In this document: positions 1-8,722 of the stretch, one piece after another
How the letters are laid out: each line of letters opens with the position of its first letter
How positions within the stretch are numbered: the stretch's first letter is position 1
Assembly (NCBI GenBank): GCA_002435585.1
Contig: DJDY01000099.1
Coordinates: 1 to 36,731 of the forward strand
Reading direction: 5' to 3'
Source of the DNA: Lachnospira sp. UBA5912
GTDB lineage: Bacteria; Bacillota; Clostridia; Lachnospirales; Lachnospiraceae
DNA length: 36,731 nt
Program-made: the position numbers and the translations under genes
Notes under the pieces: model-generated
Database searches by the model: none
Told to the model about the DNA's origin: nothing
Seen by the model: the letters and a program-made list of their open reading frames with translations, nothing else

Positions 1-1261
1 GACCTCTACGAACATCACCAGCACTATATAATTTACTAATATTAGTATGATGATCAAACTCATCACATTTAACAGTATTTCTGCCATCTACTTCAACACC
101 AAAGGCATTGATAATAGGCTTCTGAGCCCCAATAAATCCTGCTGCAATTAATACAAGATCACATGGTACTTTCTTTTCACTACCAGGAACCTGTTCAAAA
201 GAACGACGTCCATCTTTTACAACAGACTGTAATTTAACAATAACAGCTTCTTTCACATTACCTTTTGCATCAAGAATAAACTCTTTAACAGTACTATTAT
301 AAACACGAGGATCTTTACCAAATACAGCAATGTTTTCTTCCTGTCCATAATCAGTCTTCTTGATCAAAGGCCATTCTGGCCATGGATTAGAATCAGCTCT
401 TACTAGAGGTGGTTCAGACATCATTTCTAACTGTAAAACACTCTTAGCACCATGTCTAATAGCTGTTCCTACACAGTCGTTACCAGTATCACCACCACCA
501 ATAACAAGTACATTCTTGCCTTTCGCATTAGGATACTTACCATCCTTGAATTCACTATTCAATAATGATTTAGTAACCTGTGTTAAATAATCTACTGCAA
601 AGAAGATATTATTACCTTCTCTTCCTGGTACCTTAATATCTCTAGGTTCCTTAGCACCAACAGCTAAAATAACAGCATCATAATCTTTTAATAATTCTTT
701 AGCCTGTTTCTTAGTTGTAATGTCTTTATTAGTAAAGAACTTAACACCTTCAGCTTTCATCTTGAAAATACGTCTATCGATGATATTCTTCTCAATCTTC
801 ATATTAGGAATACCATACATCAATAATCCACCAAGACGATCTTCTCTTTCATATACATCACAATCATAACCACGCTGATTTAAAGTATCAGCAGCTGCAA
901 GTCCAGCAGGACCAGAACCAATAATAGCTACTCGTTTGCCGTTGGAAGGCTTTGGACCTTCTGTCATCTTATTAGCATAAGTTGTTGATATGTAATTCTC
1001 TATAGTAGAAAAGTGGACAGGCGCTCCCTTTCGTCCTAATACACAATGCCCTTCACACTGGTTTTCATGATTGCAGACAAGACTACACACAGTTGTAAGT
1101 GGATTATTTTCAAATAACATCTTACCTGCTTCATCAAGCTTGTTTTCCTTAAGAAGTCTTATAGCCATGGGAATGTTAGTATTTATCGGACAACCCTTCT
1201 GACACTGTGGTACTTTACACTGTAGACAACGATTGGCTTCATCCATAACATGTAATGCCAT
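1..1261 (-). CDS. gltD: GltD-like NADPH:acceptor flavoprotein (glutamate synthase small subunit family), 3' end outside window
   Basis: Reading leftward from an ATG at 1261 gives about 420 residues before the window edge; the family is usually ~490, so roughly the last 70 are missing. The N-terminus has a cysteine-rich [4Fe-4S] domain (Cys12, 15, 20, 24 and Cys59, 63, 69, 73), then a FAD Rossmann motif G-S-G-P-A-G at ~115-120 and a second nucleotide motif G-G-G-D-T-G at ~255-260, the order typical of GltD. In glutamate synthase this subunit passes electrons from NADPH to the large subunit to make glutamate from glutamine and 2-oxoglutarate. Many clostridia encode GltD-like proteins with no large subunit beside them, where they serve as general NADPH oxidoreductases; none is visible here. 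The start is supported by an AGCAGG ribosome-binding site. Family is firm; exact partner is unknown. Confidence 0.85.
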   Translation of the reverse strand, partial: MALHVMDEANRCLQCKVPQCQKGCPINTNIPMAIRLLKENKLDEAGKMLFENNPLTTVCSLVCNHENQCEGHCVLGRKGAPVHFSTIENYISTTYANKMTEGPKPSNGKRVAIIGSGPAGLAAADTLNQRGYDCDVYEREDRLGGLLMYGIPNMKIEKNIIDRRIFKMKAEGVKFFTNKDITTKKQAKELLKDYDAVILAVGAKEPRDIKVPGREGNNIFFAVDYLTQVTKSLLNSEFKDGKYPNAKGKNVLVIGGGDTGNDCVGTAIRHGAKSVLQLEMMSEPPLVRADSNPWPEWPLIKKTDYGQEENIAVFGKDPRVYNSTVKEFILDAKGNVKEAVIVKLQSVVKDGRRSFEQVPGSEKKVPCDLVLIAAGFIGAQKPIINAFGVEVDGRNTVKCDEFDHHTNISKLYSAGDVRRG

Positions 1262-1493
1262 ATAATACCTGCTTTCTGCGCTAACTGCGCCTTATAATAA
1301 AGAGCTAAGATACAACACTCAAAACATTATATCTAAACTCTATTCTAGCATATAAGGTTAAATATTAAAACAATAGATAATATTTTAACGATTGTTTGAC
1401 TATTATTTAACTATATTTATCTATATCATCTATTGCCTGACTATTGTTTATAACTATCTACCTACACTTTTAATTCCTAAGCATCCAGCTGAC

Positions 1494-1597
1494 AAGAATA
1501 AAATAATCTTCATAATAGATTCAAAAAAATAAAATAAAATAATATTCATAAATGATTTAAAAAGAATAAACTACTCTTCATAATGAATTTTAAAAAA
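1494..1597. repeat. Three imperfect ~33-nt tandem repeats in the gltD-side intergenic region
   Basis: Three A-rich units each carry a core resembling AATCTTCATAAT, ending just before the terminator at 1599. They lie in a 456-base stretch (1262-1717) without a gene. Elsewhere in that stretch I see only AT-rich sequence and no convincing promoter for the GltD-like gene. Confidence 0.45.
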
Positions 1598-1598
1598 T

Positions 1599-1662
1599 AA
1601 AACCACCAAAGCCTTAAATACAGAAGATAATAAGCCCTTCTGATTTCTGCTTTAGTGGTTTT
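1599..1662 (-). terminator. Rho-independent terminator of the 76-residue hypothetical gene
   Basis: Arms at 1599-1612 and 1649-1662 pair over 14 positions with one mismatch, and an inner CAGAAG/CTTCTG pair lengthens the stem. On the minus strand the hairpin is followed by a run of T (complement of 1589-1598), so it ends transcription coming from the gene at 1718-1948. Confidence 0.7.
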
Positions 1663-1717
1663 AGCATTCTTATCATTAATAATTCATTATTATAAGTAAT
1701 GTACATTTTATAATTCA

Positions 1718-1948
1718 TCAATTATTCTGTTCTAACAGATTCTTAGCTTTTTCAAATGAATCCATATGTACCAGAATATCACACTTTGCATTCTTATCAT
1801 TATTAAGGAATCTCAACAATCCTCTATGAAACTTCCACCTTTCAAAATATGATATATTATTCTTTCTAAGTACTTTTTCTATCTTCTTGCATTCTTCCAT
1901 AGTCACATCTGAACGGATAACTCTCTCCATTGTTGAAACTTCACTCAT
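1718..1948 (-). CDS. Small hypothetical protein, 76 residues
   Basis: I do not recognise this protein. An upstream in-frame GTG at 1957 exists, but GAGGTG at 1955-1960 lies six bases before the ATG at 1948 and makes that ATG the likely start. The product is soluble and charged, with no signal peptide or membrane helix. A possible beta-alpha fold is suggested by the tail C-D-I-L-V-H-M-D-S-F-E-K-A-K-N-L-L, which resembles the end of small two-strand domains such as DUF2007-like proteins. That resemblance is weak and is not offered as an assignment. It has its own terminator at 1599-1662 and appears monocistronic, which supports its being a real gene. Confidence 0.6.
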   Translation of the reverse strand: MSEVSTMERVIRSDVTMEECKKIEKVLRKNNISYFERWKFHRGLLRFLNNDKNAKCDILVHMDSFEKAKNLLEQNN

Positions 1949-2277
1949 TAATAACACCTCTTTAACCTATATTACCTGTCTTTTCGTATTGTTCGTCCCG
2001 TTTATATATTAAGAAACAAGTATCTAAAGTATATTTTACTAGTTAACTATGGATATATTCAGACCATTGATCATTCTACTGATATTCAATTCACGTAACG
2101 CCGAAACATCCATACTTCACAAAATATCTTATTCATCTTTTTCTTTATGATATAAGATTTTATCACAACAATTCTAAAAAATCCACTTAAAAAAATTAGG
2201 TAATTTGCGGAACATATAAAATACAGGATTTCTTTTGTATATATCCAGCAGCTACATAGGCAGCCGCACATTTAAAA
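1949..2277. other. Intergenic stretch, nothing recognisable
   Basis: AT-rich sequence between the small hypothetical gene and the pectate lyase terminator. A 61-codon minus-strand frame at 2086-2271 has no ribosome-binding site, starts just past a terminator and has an unlikely hydrophobic, cysteine-rich composition; I do not call it. No clear promoter was seen. Confidence 0.5.
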
Positions 2278-2312
2278 ACAGCCGTTTTATGAATAATCCA
2301 TAAAACGGCTGT
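2278..2312 (-). terminator. Terminator of the pectate lyase gene
   Basis: A perfect 14-bp stem (2278-2291 with 2299-2312) has a 7-nt loop and is followed on the minus strand by five T. It sits 35 bases past the lyase stop codon. Confidence 0.85.
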
Positions 2313-2347
2313 CTTATACTATATATTAGGTATATTAGGATATAAAC

Positions 2348-5300
2348 TTACTTTACTACATTCTTTCTTTTCTTTACTTCATAGAAGCATACGCCACCGA
2401 TGGCAAGAATGCTAAGTACGATTAATACAACATAAAGAACTGTGTTAGCCTTATCACCTGTTGGTACTGGAACTGAAGCACCAATTGCGATATTAGCTGA
2501 CTTAGTTAACTTCTCTGGTGAGAAATCAGCACCTACTCCTGCAGGAGCTTTATCTGTAAGCTTAAAGAGATTGCCAAGTGCAATTGTACCATCAGCACTT
2601 CTTGTAATACCAGCTACTGATACATGACCATTTAAGATAGCTGAGTAATCAAGATTTGCAAACCAGTCTGCTGAAACTGTTGTTACTGCCTCACCGGCTG
2701 CTGGTGTATTGAATGAAGTCTTAGATGCTACATCCCAGTAGAAGTTAGTTGCCTTATATATCTTTGTTGTATCCTGTGATCCAACTGGCTTGATATTCTC
2801 TGCAACATCTTCATTAGCTGTTCTGAATGAGATTAATCCTGTAGCTTCAAAGTCTGTATTCTTAGCTGAATTAGTGTAGAATGCTACGTTAGCACCCTCG
2901 TTATTAATTGTTGTACAATTCTTTACCTTGATATCTGGGCAAGAGTTAGAATCAATACCCTTTGCCTTATTGCCAAATGCTATTGAATTTTCAAGTACGT
3001 GTGAACCAGGCATGCTGTCTCCACCCATCTTGAATCCATTACCATTACCTGCATTAGTTCCATCTTCAAGATATCCATTAGCATAAGCTATAGAATTCTT
3101 GATAGTTACTGAACCGATAGAACCTGTCTGAACCTTTGCGAAAAGATCCCAGCCATCATCTGCGTTATGATGAGCGATACAACCATCGAATACGTTACCG
3201 TCACCTACTGTAAGCTTAGCTGCGAATCCATCTGCATCTTCATAACCCTTATCTGCATTACCATATGATGTACAGTTAAGAATTAAGTTATATGAAGGCC
3301 ACTCAGCATATGTATCTGTTGTGTTTAATCTGCTAAGCTGAAGACCTGTGTTACCATTGTGATATGTTTCAATCTGATCCAATGTATTATGACTACCTGA
3401 AACCTGAAGTCCCTTCTGACCATCTGCTGAACCAGTTACATCAAATCCCTTGAAGTACCAGTAATCACCACCTATAGTCATACCTGTGCAAAGTCCCTGG
3501 AAGTCTATAACAGGACGTGTAGCTGCATCTGGGTCAGCTACCATATAAATCATCTGGTCTTCTGTACCATTGATACCTCTTGCTATCTTTAATGGTGAAT
3601 CAAGCTTATATGTACCTTCCTTAAGAACAATCTGCTGTGAAGGCATTACATACTTAACTGCATCATAGATACTCATAGGATCATTCTTAGCACCTGAACC
3701 CTTGGCATCTGGAGCAACCCAGATAGACTGACCTGCCTCACCGAATGTCTTGTAAGTTACTGTATGATCGATAACTACTGTATCATATGATTCCATTGCT
3801 GAATACTCACCATTTGGATGATATCCTTCAGCTGGTGTGAAGTATATCTTATAAGCATTCTTACCCTTGTTAAGTGTTACATTAGCTGGCTTAACAAGTG
3901 TATCGGCAACAACTTCTACATCTGAAGCTATAACGTTGCCATCAGCATCTTCGATTGTTAATGAACCATCACAATTAGCTGAGAATAAGAACTCATAGTC
4001 AGCTGATCCTGTTGCTGTTGCAGACTGCACATATGTATTAACTGCTACCTTTTCAACTGGTCTTTCTTCTGCTGGCGCATCATCCTTAGCATCAATTGTT
4101 GTAAATGTTATATCTGAGAATGTTGCTGTTGCATTTCTTGCTGCAAAGAAACCAGCATATACATAATCTGAATCTATTCTCTCAAGTGCCTTTGTATCAT
4201 AATACTTCTTTGTCATTGTGTATGAACCATCTACTGATTCATAAGTTACAAAATAACCTGTGTTATTCTTCTGTATTGTAAGGTACATCTCTGTAATATT
4301 TCCAGCATCTGCTGGTGTATTAGTAGAGTTACCAATTATGTTCTTAGCTTCTGGGTATCTCTGTTCAAGTGGATATGATGATGACTTGAAGTTAGCCTGT
4401 ACTGTTGCAGTATCGTTAGCTTCGATTGCCGCAATGTTATCCTTTGTCACACCAGTCTTTTCCTGTGCAATAAGACCAATCTTCTGTGATACCTTTGTTG
4501 CTGTATTATCTGTTGTTACTTCCTGTGTTTCTTCATTCCAGTAATATTCTGCCTTAGAAGCTACTGCCATATATGAGTTGTTCCATCCAGAACCACCTAA
4601 CTTATCAGTAGCCATAAGTCCAAAACCTTCCTGTCCATTAGATAATGTCCAAGAATCAACTGTTACTTTAGCTCTTAATGTGAAGTTCTGTGAAGCTGGT
4701 ACTTCTGTATAGTAGAATGATAATCCATCAAATGAAGCTGGTACTAACTTACCGCTTGCACTCTTGATAGTTACCTTTCCATCTATAGCTGAACCTGTGA
4801 TCTGATCCTTTTCCGCTGAAGCACCATTACCATATGTTATAGAACCCCACTTAGCCTGCATATCCTTTGTAACTTCTGTCTTAATAACTCCAGCCTTTGA
4901 AGAAGATTCTGGATTCTTTCTTAGAGCCACAATGCTAAATGTATATTCCTTGCCTACTGTAAGTCCATTTATAAGAAGACTTGTCTTATCAGTTGTTCCT
5001 GCCTTAGTAAATGTAGAACCATCCTGACTGTATGAAACCTCATATGAATCAGCTTCTGATACTGCATCCCATTCTACAAGAACGCTTCCATTCCCCTTAT
5101 TAGTAGCAAAAAGATTAGCTGGCGCAGATAATGGAAGAACATATCCCTTCATTTCAACACTTTCACTTAATTTATCTTCCTTGCCATCTCTTGATAATGT
5201 AGCTTTAAATGTATAATCACCAGTTGCTGATGGTGTAAACTTAACACTGCCAGATTCTCCAGCTGCCTTTGTAACTGTTGAATCAACAACCTTATCTCCC

Positions 5301-6424
5301 TGATACATATCAACCTTTAATGCTTCACCACCATCATCACCTATAACTGCTGTATATGGTACAATTATATCTGCACCATCCTGTGTAGGTGTACCAAGTA
5401 CTGGCGCAGCAACTGTTGCCCAGTCAAGTTCTGGTGTACCAGCTTCGATTGTTATTCCATATACACATGGCTTTGAACCATCAAGATAGAAATAATATGT
5501 ATTTCCGGCTTTCATATCAAACTTATGTGCACCTGCTGTTAATGAAGTCTCTGTTACTTCCTTATCAGCTCCGTTTGCTTCTATAAAATGATATGTTTTA
5601 TTATCAGCTTTCTTTGTAATAAATGTTATTGAACTATCTACTACTGCTGTCATCTTAAATGCTGCTCCGGATGTTGGCACATCACCCTTATTAGGCTTTG
5701 CATTATCCTTTGCCTGGATATATGACATATACTGGACACCATCTATCGTATCTGCCTTATCAAGCTGCTTTACATTCATATCCTGAAGAACTTCCAGCTT
5801 TGCTAATGTATCCTTACCATAAACTGTTCCTGCTTTAAGTCCATCTGATAAAGATATCTCTTCTTTCTGATAATCACTTGTCTTTTCATAAGAATATAAA
5901 ATATCGTACACACATGGCTTTGAACCATCAAGATAGAAATAATATGTATTTCCGGCTTTCATATCAAACTTATGTGCACCTGCCGCTAATGAAGTCTCTG
6001 TTACTTCCTTATCAGCTCCGTTTGCTTCTATAAAATGATATGTTTTATTATCAGCTTTCTTTGTAATAAATGTTATTGAACTATCTACTACTGCTGTCAT
6101 CTTAAATGCTGCTCCGGATGTTGGCACATCACCCTTATTAGGCTTTGCATTATCCTTTGCCTGGATATAAGACATATACTGGACACCATCTATCGTATCT
6201 GCCTTATCAAGCTGCTTTGCATTCATATCCTGAAGAACTTCTACTTTAACAATAGACTCATCTCCATAAACTGTTCCTGCTTTAAGTCCCTGTGTCACAT
6301 CAATATGATTAGAAACTGTATTAGCTGAAACTGCCTTGGCTGTAAACCCTGTAGGAATTAATCCAACAAGCATTAAAGCAGCCATAACCAACGCCATTAT
6401 TCTGCGTTTTGTCTTTCTCTTCAT
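2348..6424 (-). CDS. Surface-anchored multidomain pectate lyase, polysaccharide lyase family 9
   Basis: This 1358-residue exported enzyme is predicted to cleave de-esterified pectin (polygalacturonate) by calcium-assisted beta-elimination outside the cell. Order: signal peptide ~1-32; two near-identical modules ~41-177 and ~190-325 of unknown fold; an Ig-like stretch ~335-430; a fibronectin-III domain ~434-520; a laminin-G-like jelly roll ~525-777; a right-handed beta-helix ~895-1290; membrane helix ~1327-1347 and a basic tail. The helix carries D1065 (D-A-D-G-F-A-A-K), D1089, D1090 and D1093 (N-A-D-D-G-W-D-L) and K1132 (N-G-F-K). The spacing matches the calcium aspartates 209/233/234/237 and catalytic Lys273 of Dickeya Pel9A, apart from a three-residue insertion. 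The tail lacks LPXTG but has P-V-P-T-G-D before the membrane helix. GGAGG precedes the ATG. Catalytic family is firm; the role of the N-terminal modules (binding?) is inference. Confidence 0.92.
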   Translation of the reverse strand: MKRKTKRRIMALVMAALMLVGLIPTGFTAKAVSANTVSNHIDVTQGLKAGTVYGDESIVKVEVLQDMNAKQLDKADTIDGVQYMSYIQAKDNAKPNKGDVPTSGAAFKMTAVVDSSITFITKKADNKTYHFIEANGADKEVTETSLAAGAHKFDMKAGNTYYFYLDGSKPCVYDILYSYEKTSDYQKEEISLSDGLKAGTVYGKDTLAKLEVLQDMNVKQLDKADTIDGVQYMSYIQAKDNAKPNKGDVPTSGAAFKMTAVVDSSITFITKKADNKTYHFIEANGADKEVTETSLTAGAHKFDMKAGNTYYFYLDGSKPCVYGITIEAGTPELDWATVAAPVLGTPTQDGADIIVPYTAVIGDDGGEALKVDMYQGDKVVDSTVTKAAGESGSVKFTPSATGDYTFKATLSRDGKEDKLSESVEMKGYVLPLSAPANLFATNKGNGSVLVEWDAVSEADSYEVSYSQDGSTFTKAGTTDKTSLLINGLTVGKEYTFSIVALRKNPESSSKAGVIKTEVTKDMQAKWGSITYGNGASAEKDQITGSAIDGKVTIKSASGKLVPASFDGLSFYYTEVPASQNFTLRAKVTVDSWTLSNGQEGFGLMATDKLGGSGWNNSYMAVASKAEYYWNEETQEVTTDNTATKVSQKIGLIAQEKTGVTKDNIAAIEANDTATVQANFKSSSYPLEQRYPEAKNIIGNSTNTPADAGNITEMYLTIQKNNTGYFVTYESVDGSYTMTKKYYDTKALERIDSDYVYAGFFAARNATATFSDITFTTIDAKDDAPAEERPVEKVAVNTYVQSATATGSADYEFLFSANCDGSLTIEDADGNVIASDVEVVADTLVKPANVTLNKGKNAYKIYFTPAEGYHPNGEYSAMESYDTVVIDHTVTYKTFGEAGQSIWVAPDAKGSGAKNDPMSIYDAVKYVMPSQQIVLKEGTYKLDSPLKIARGINGTEDQMIYMVADPDAATRPVIDFQGLCTGMTIGGDYWYFKGFDVTGSADGQKGLQVSGSHNTLDQIETYHNGNTGLQLSRLNTTDTYAEWPSYNLILNCTSYGNADKGYEDADGFAAKLTVGDGNVFDGCIAHHNADDGWDLFAKVQTGSIGSVTIKNSIAYANGYLEDGTNAGNGNGFKMGGDSMPGSHVLENSIAFGNKAKGIDSNSCPDIKVKNCTTINNEGANVAFYTNSAKNTDFEATGLISFRTANEDVAENIKPVGSQDTTKIYKATNFYWDVASKTSFNTPAAGEAVTTVSADWFANLDYSAILNGHVSVAGITRSADGTIALGNLFKLTDKAPAGVGADFSPEKLTKSANIAIGASVPVPTGDKANTVLYVVLIVLSILAIGGVCFYEVKKRKNVVK
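5463..6241 (-). repeat. Direct duplication inside the pectate lyase gene (two ~330-bp copies, period 447 bp)
   Basis: 5463-5794 and 5910-6241 are nearly identical. By eye I count about four base differences in ~332 positions, with silent positions conserved too. The flanks (the G-L-K-A-G-T-V-Y-G segment) are repeated but more diverged. This argues for recent duplication or ongoing gene conversion rather than selection on protein alone. Confidence 0.85.
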
Positions 6425-6510
6425 AACTAACCTCCTTAAATATTACGGTACACCCGCTATGTCCGGTGAAGTCACCTCAACCGAACTTTGCATCTAGTAT
6501 CTCATTTTTA
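6425..6510 (-). promoter_or_regulatory. Structured 5' leader of the pectate lyase gene, shared in part with the pectin methylesterase leader
   Basis: Reading toward the gene, the minus strand has TAAAAATGAG (6501-6510), then AGATGCAAAG, TCGGTTGAGG, a GGTG/CACC hairpin, TAGCGGG inside a CGG/CCG stem, CCGTA and an AGGAGG ribosome-binding site. The same blocks, partly shortened, occur in order ahead of the methylesterase gene (21107-21208). The block from GCAAAG to TACCG resembles the 3' half of c-di-GMP-I (GEMM) riboswitches, but the 5' GGCAAACC half is not seen. The TTGATT-17-GATACT pair upstream is a possible promoter, which would start the RNA just before AGATGC. Confidence 0.45.
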
Positions 6511-6615
6511 TCCGCAAAAATCAATGATTTTTTGGGTATTTTTAACATTTTCGGCGGTATAGCTAGTTTTATTTTAGATAATTTGTACAAAACTAATGAA
6601 AATAATATTAAAAAG

Positions 6616-6658
6616 CTCTTAAATTTTTGTTGTATACCGGTACACTGCAATTTAAGAG
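6616..6658 (-). terminator. Terminator retained behind the Rpn-family pseudogene
   Basis: A perfect 10-bp stem, CTCTTAAATT (6616-6625) with AATTTAAGAG (6649-6658), is followed on the minus strand by CTTTTTAATATT. It lies 18 bases past the pseudogene stop and would insulate the pectate lyase leader from upstream transcription. Confidence 0.7.
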
Positions 6659-6675
6659 TTTCTAACCATATTAAA

Positions 6676-6981
6676 TTAATTCTTCTCACCAAGCAACTTA
6701 TGATACCTGTTTCTATTCTCTTCCTCTATATCAAACATATCCATCGCCTCTTCCTCTATCAGTTTTAGCTTTTTCATCAGCTTTAATATTATCTAGCTGA
6801 TTCTTCTCTAATCCTTGCTTTCGACCTTGCTCTAATCCTTGCTCTAATCCTTGCTCTAATCCTTGCTCTAATCCTTGCTTTCGACCTTGCTCCAAATCTT
6901 CTTCCATGCCTCGTTCTAATATTGCCTCACTTATATTATCCTTTAAGTCATCATAGTTAGACTTCAGAATTTTTCCTATAA
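6676..6981 (-). pseudogene. Decayed C-terminal fragment of an Rpn-family PD-(D/E)XK nuclease/transposase
   Basis: Translated leftward from ~6981, one frame reads I-G-K-I-L-K-S-N-Y-D-D-L-K, then a charged helix with repeated G-L-E-Q units, then K-N-Q-L-D-N-I-K-A-D and a premature stop. The next frame continues with M-K-K-L-K-L-I-E-E-E-A-M-D-M-F and ends at the TAA at 6676-6678. A basic E-Q-G-R-K-Q-G helix with a final coiled segment is what ends Rpn-family proteins such as the intact one at 35303-36304. The nuclease domain is absent: homology begins immediately behind the MATE terminator, so the 5' part was deleted. One net frameshift near 6775-6790 explains the frame switch. Dead remnant by inference; a related full copy would confirm it. 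Confidence 0.7.
6805..6893. repeat. 12-nt tandem repeats (TTGCTCTAATCC type) in the Rpn pseudogene
   Basis: Several copies of a 12-base unit run from 6805 to 6893, some altered to TTGCTTTCGACC. On the minus strand they encode G-L-E-Q / G-R-K-Q. Such in-frame repeats in the C-terminal helix of Rpn proteins expand and shrink by slippage. It is not a CRISPR: there are no spacers. Confidence 0.8.
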
Positions 6982-6989
6982 AACAATAA

Positions 6990-7032
6990 AGCAGAAGATA
7001 CTATCCATCAATCTGGAACAATATCTTCTGCT
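6990..7032 (-). terminator. Terminator of the MATE transporter gene
   Basis: A perfect 11-bp stem (6990-7000 with 7022-7032) with a 21-nt loop is followed on the minus strand by TTTATTGTTTT. Confidence 0.8.
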
Positions 7033-7118
7033 TAATTTTCTGTTTATTCCAATATATCTTCACAAGCAATATCTTATTGAGAATTCTACTCCAGTAATGT
7101 CCAGGATCAATTAGCTTT

Positions 7119-8450
7119 CTACGCCAGCGACCCTCTCTTTAGCCACTTTCCACTCACGAACCTTACAACAAAGCACGCTGACCTTGCCGCCCAGTCAACA
7201 AACATGCCTATCCATACACCAAGCACGCCCATTCCGAGCATAACTCCGAATATATAGCTGCTTCCAACACGGAACAGCCACATAGATACAATACTGACTG
7301 TCATCGTAAACTTCACATCCCCTGCTGCCCTTAAAGGATTCGACAGCGTAAACGAAAGCGGCCATATAAACAATGATACCACGTTAAAGCATCTTAATAT
7401 GGTTACTGTAATATGTGTTGCCTCAGGTGAAAGATGGAACCATGATGCTATAAACCCTGCAACAAAGAATAATGGTATATTGCATGCCCAGTCTCCCAGA
7501 TATGACCACCAGAGAACCTTTTTTGTATACATCTTTGCCTGATCTTTCTTACCAGCTCCTATACACTGTCCAACCACCGTTATAAGGGCAAGTCCCATAG
7601 ATGAGGCAGGAATATTAGCAAAATCAATAACCGTATATCCAACAGAATTGGCTGCTGTAGCTGCTGTTCCAAATGTTGCAACCATACTTACAACCATCAG
7701 CTTTCCTATCTGGAACATTCCATTTTCAATTCCTGATGGTATACCTATTGTAAGAATCTTCTTTATGTATAACCAGTCTGGAATAAAATATCTTATGTGT
7801 TCTATTCTTATTGGATTCGTCTTTCCGCACACAAGCGCCGACATTACAATACCTGCCGCCACACGGCTGAGTGCCGTAGACAGGGCAACTCCTGCCACAC
7901 TCCATTTAAACACAAATACAAACAATGCATTGCCAGCCACATTTATCACATTCATAAGAATGCTTATATTCATACTTACCTTGCTGTTACCCACACTTCT
8001 GAATATGGCAGCTCCCGCATTATACATACCTAAAAATGGGTATGAAAGGGCTGTTATCACAAAGTATAATACGGCACAATCCATAACTGAATCTTCCACT
8101 GTTCCGAATATCATCTTAAGCAATGGTCTTGTAAATGATACCGAAAATGCAGTCATTATAACCGAAAATATCAACAAAACCATTTCAAGCTGTGCTCCTG
8201 ATTTTTTTGATTCATCATCCTTTCCCTTGCCTATATACTGACTGCATACAACTGCACCACCTGTTGCCAGCGCTGACATAACCTGTATGATAAGTCTGTT
8301 AATATTATCAACAAGTGCAACTCCTGCTACCGCAGCCTCCCCTGACTGTGATACCATAAGTGTATCGACAAGTCCCACAAGAACAGCCAACAGCTGTTCA
8401 AACATAAGTGGTACTATAAGTTTTCTTAAATCTTTACCGCTAAATAACAT
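7119..8450 (-). CDS. MATE-family multidrug/metabolite exporter
   Basis: A 443-residue, strongly hydrophobic protein with about twelve membrane helices and the MATE-family internal twofold pattern; it begins with a cytoplasmic segment leading to I-V-P-L-M-F-E-Q-L-L. MATE proteins export cationic compounds or metabolites using a sodium or proton gradient in the cytoplasmic membrane. The frame is open upstream to 8552, but GGAG at 8457-8460, six bases before the ATG at 8450, and the usual family length (~450) favour that start. The gene is monocistronic: its terminator is at 6990-7032 and the next upstream gene is ilvE, whose own terminator intervenes. The substrate cannot be told from sequence, and no regulator lies next to it. 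Confidence 0.9.
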   Translation of the reverse strand: MLFSGKDLRKLIVPLMFEQLLAVLVGLVDTLMVSQSGEAAVAGVALVDNINRLIIQVMSALATGGAVVCSQYIGKGKDDESKKSGAQLEMVLLIFSVIMTAFSVSFTRPLLKMIFGTVEDSVMDCAVLYFVITALSYPFLGMYNAGAAIFRSVGNSKVSMNISILMNVINVAGNALFVFVFKWSVAGVALSTALSRVAAGIVMSALVCGKTNPIRIEHIRYFIPDWLYIKKILTIGIPSGIENGMFQIGKLMVVSMVATFGTAATAANSVGYTVIDFANIPASSMGLALITVVGQCIGAGKKDQAKMYTKKVLWWSYLGDWACNIPLFFVAGFIASWFHLSPEATHITVTILRCFNVVSLFIWPLSFTLSNPLRAAGDVKFTMTVSIVSMWLFRVGSSYIFGVMLGMGVLGVWIGMFVDWAARSACFVVRFVSGKWLKRGSLA

Positions 8451-8610
8451 ATGTAACTCCATTATTTTTATTCTCATATCTGTTTGCTGACTACCATATA
8501 ACAACTTTTTACCATTTATCATACTATCATGTAAATAATACATGATAAGCAAAAAATAATATACACATTATTATGTAAATAGCAGCTGCCTAACATTTAT
8601 TAACACAAAA

Positions 8611-8647
8611 ATTCGGTCAGAACGTCATATCAACATTCTGACCGAAT
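8611..8647 (-). terminator. Terminator of ilvE
   Basis: A perfect 12-bp stem (8611-8622 with 8636-8647) with a 13-nt loop is followed on the minus strand by TTTTGTG. It lies about 75 bases past the ilvE stop codon. Confidence 0.75.
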
Positions 8648-8722
8648 ATATAATCATATGGATTCATGCCTGGTGACTCTTAAACCATACCAGACAATCA
8701 ATCAGCAATCCGTCTGTCTTTA

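Noticed and set aside
2086..2271. 61-codon minus-strand frame between the small hypothetical and the lyase terminator
   Set aside because: No ribosome-binding site, begins just past a terminator, improbable composition; likely chance.
6425..6520. Full c-di-GMP-I riboswitch before the pectate lyase
   Set aside because: Only the 3' half resembles the consensus; GGCAAACC and a stem capped by a GNRA loop are not seen. Kept only as a hypothesis for the shared leader; an Infernal score against RF01051 would decide.
6805..6893. Regular short repeats suggesting a CRISPR array
   Set aside because: The 12-nt units abut with no unique spacers and encode G-L-E-Q; a coding slippage repeat.
7648..8241. 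197-codon plus-strand frame
   Set aside because: Lies fully opposite the MATE gene, which has firm family features; a shadow frame.
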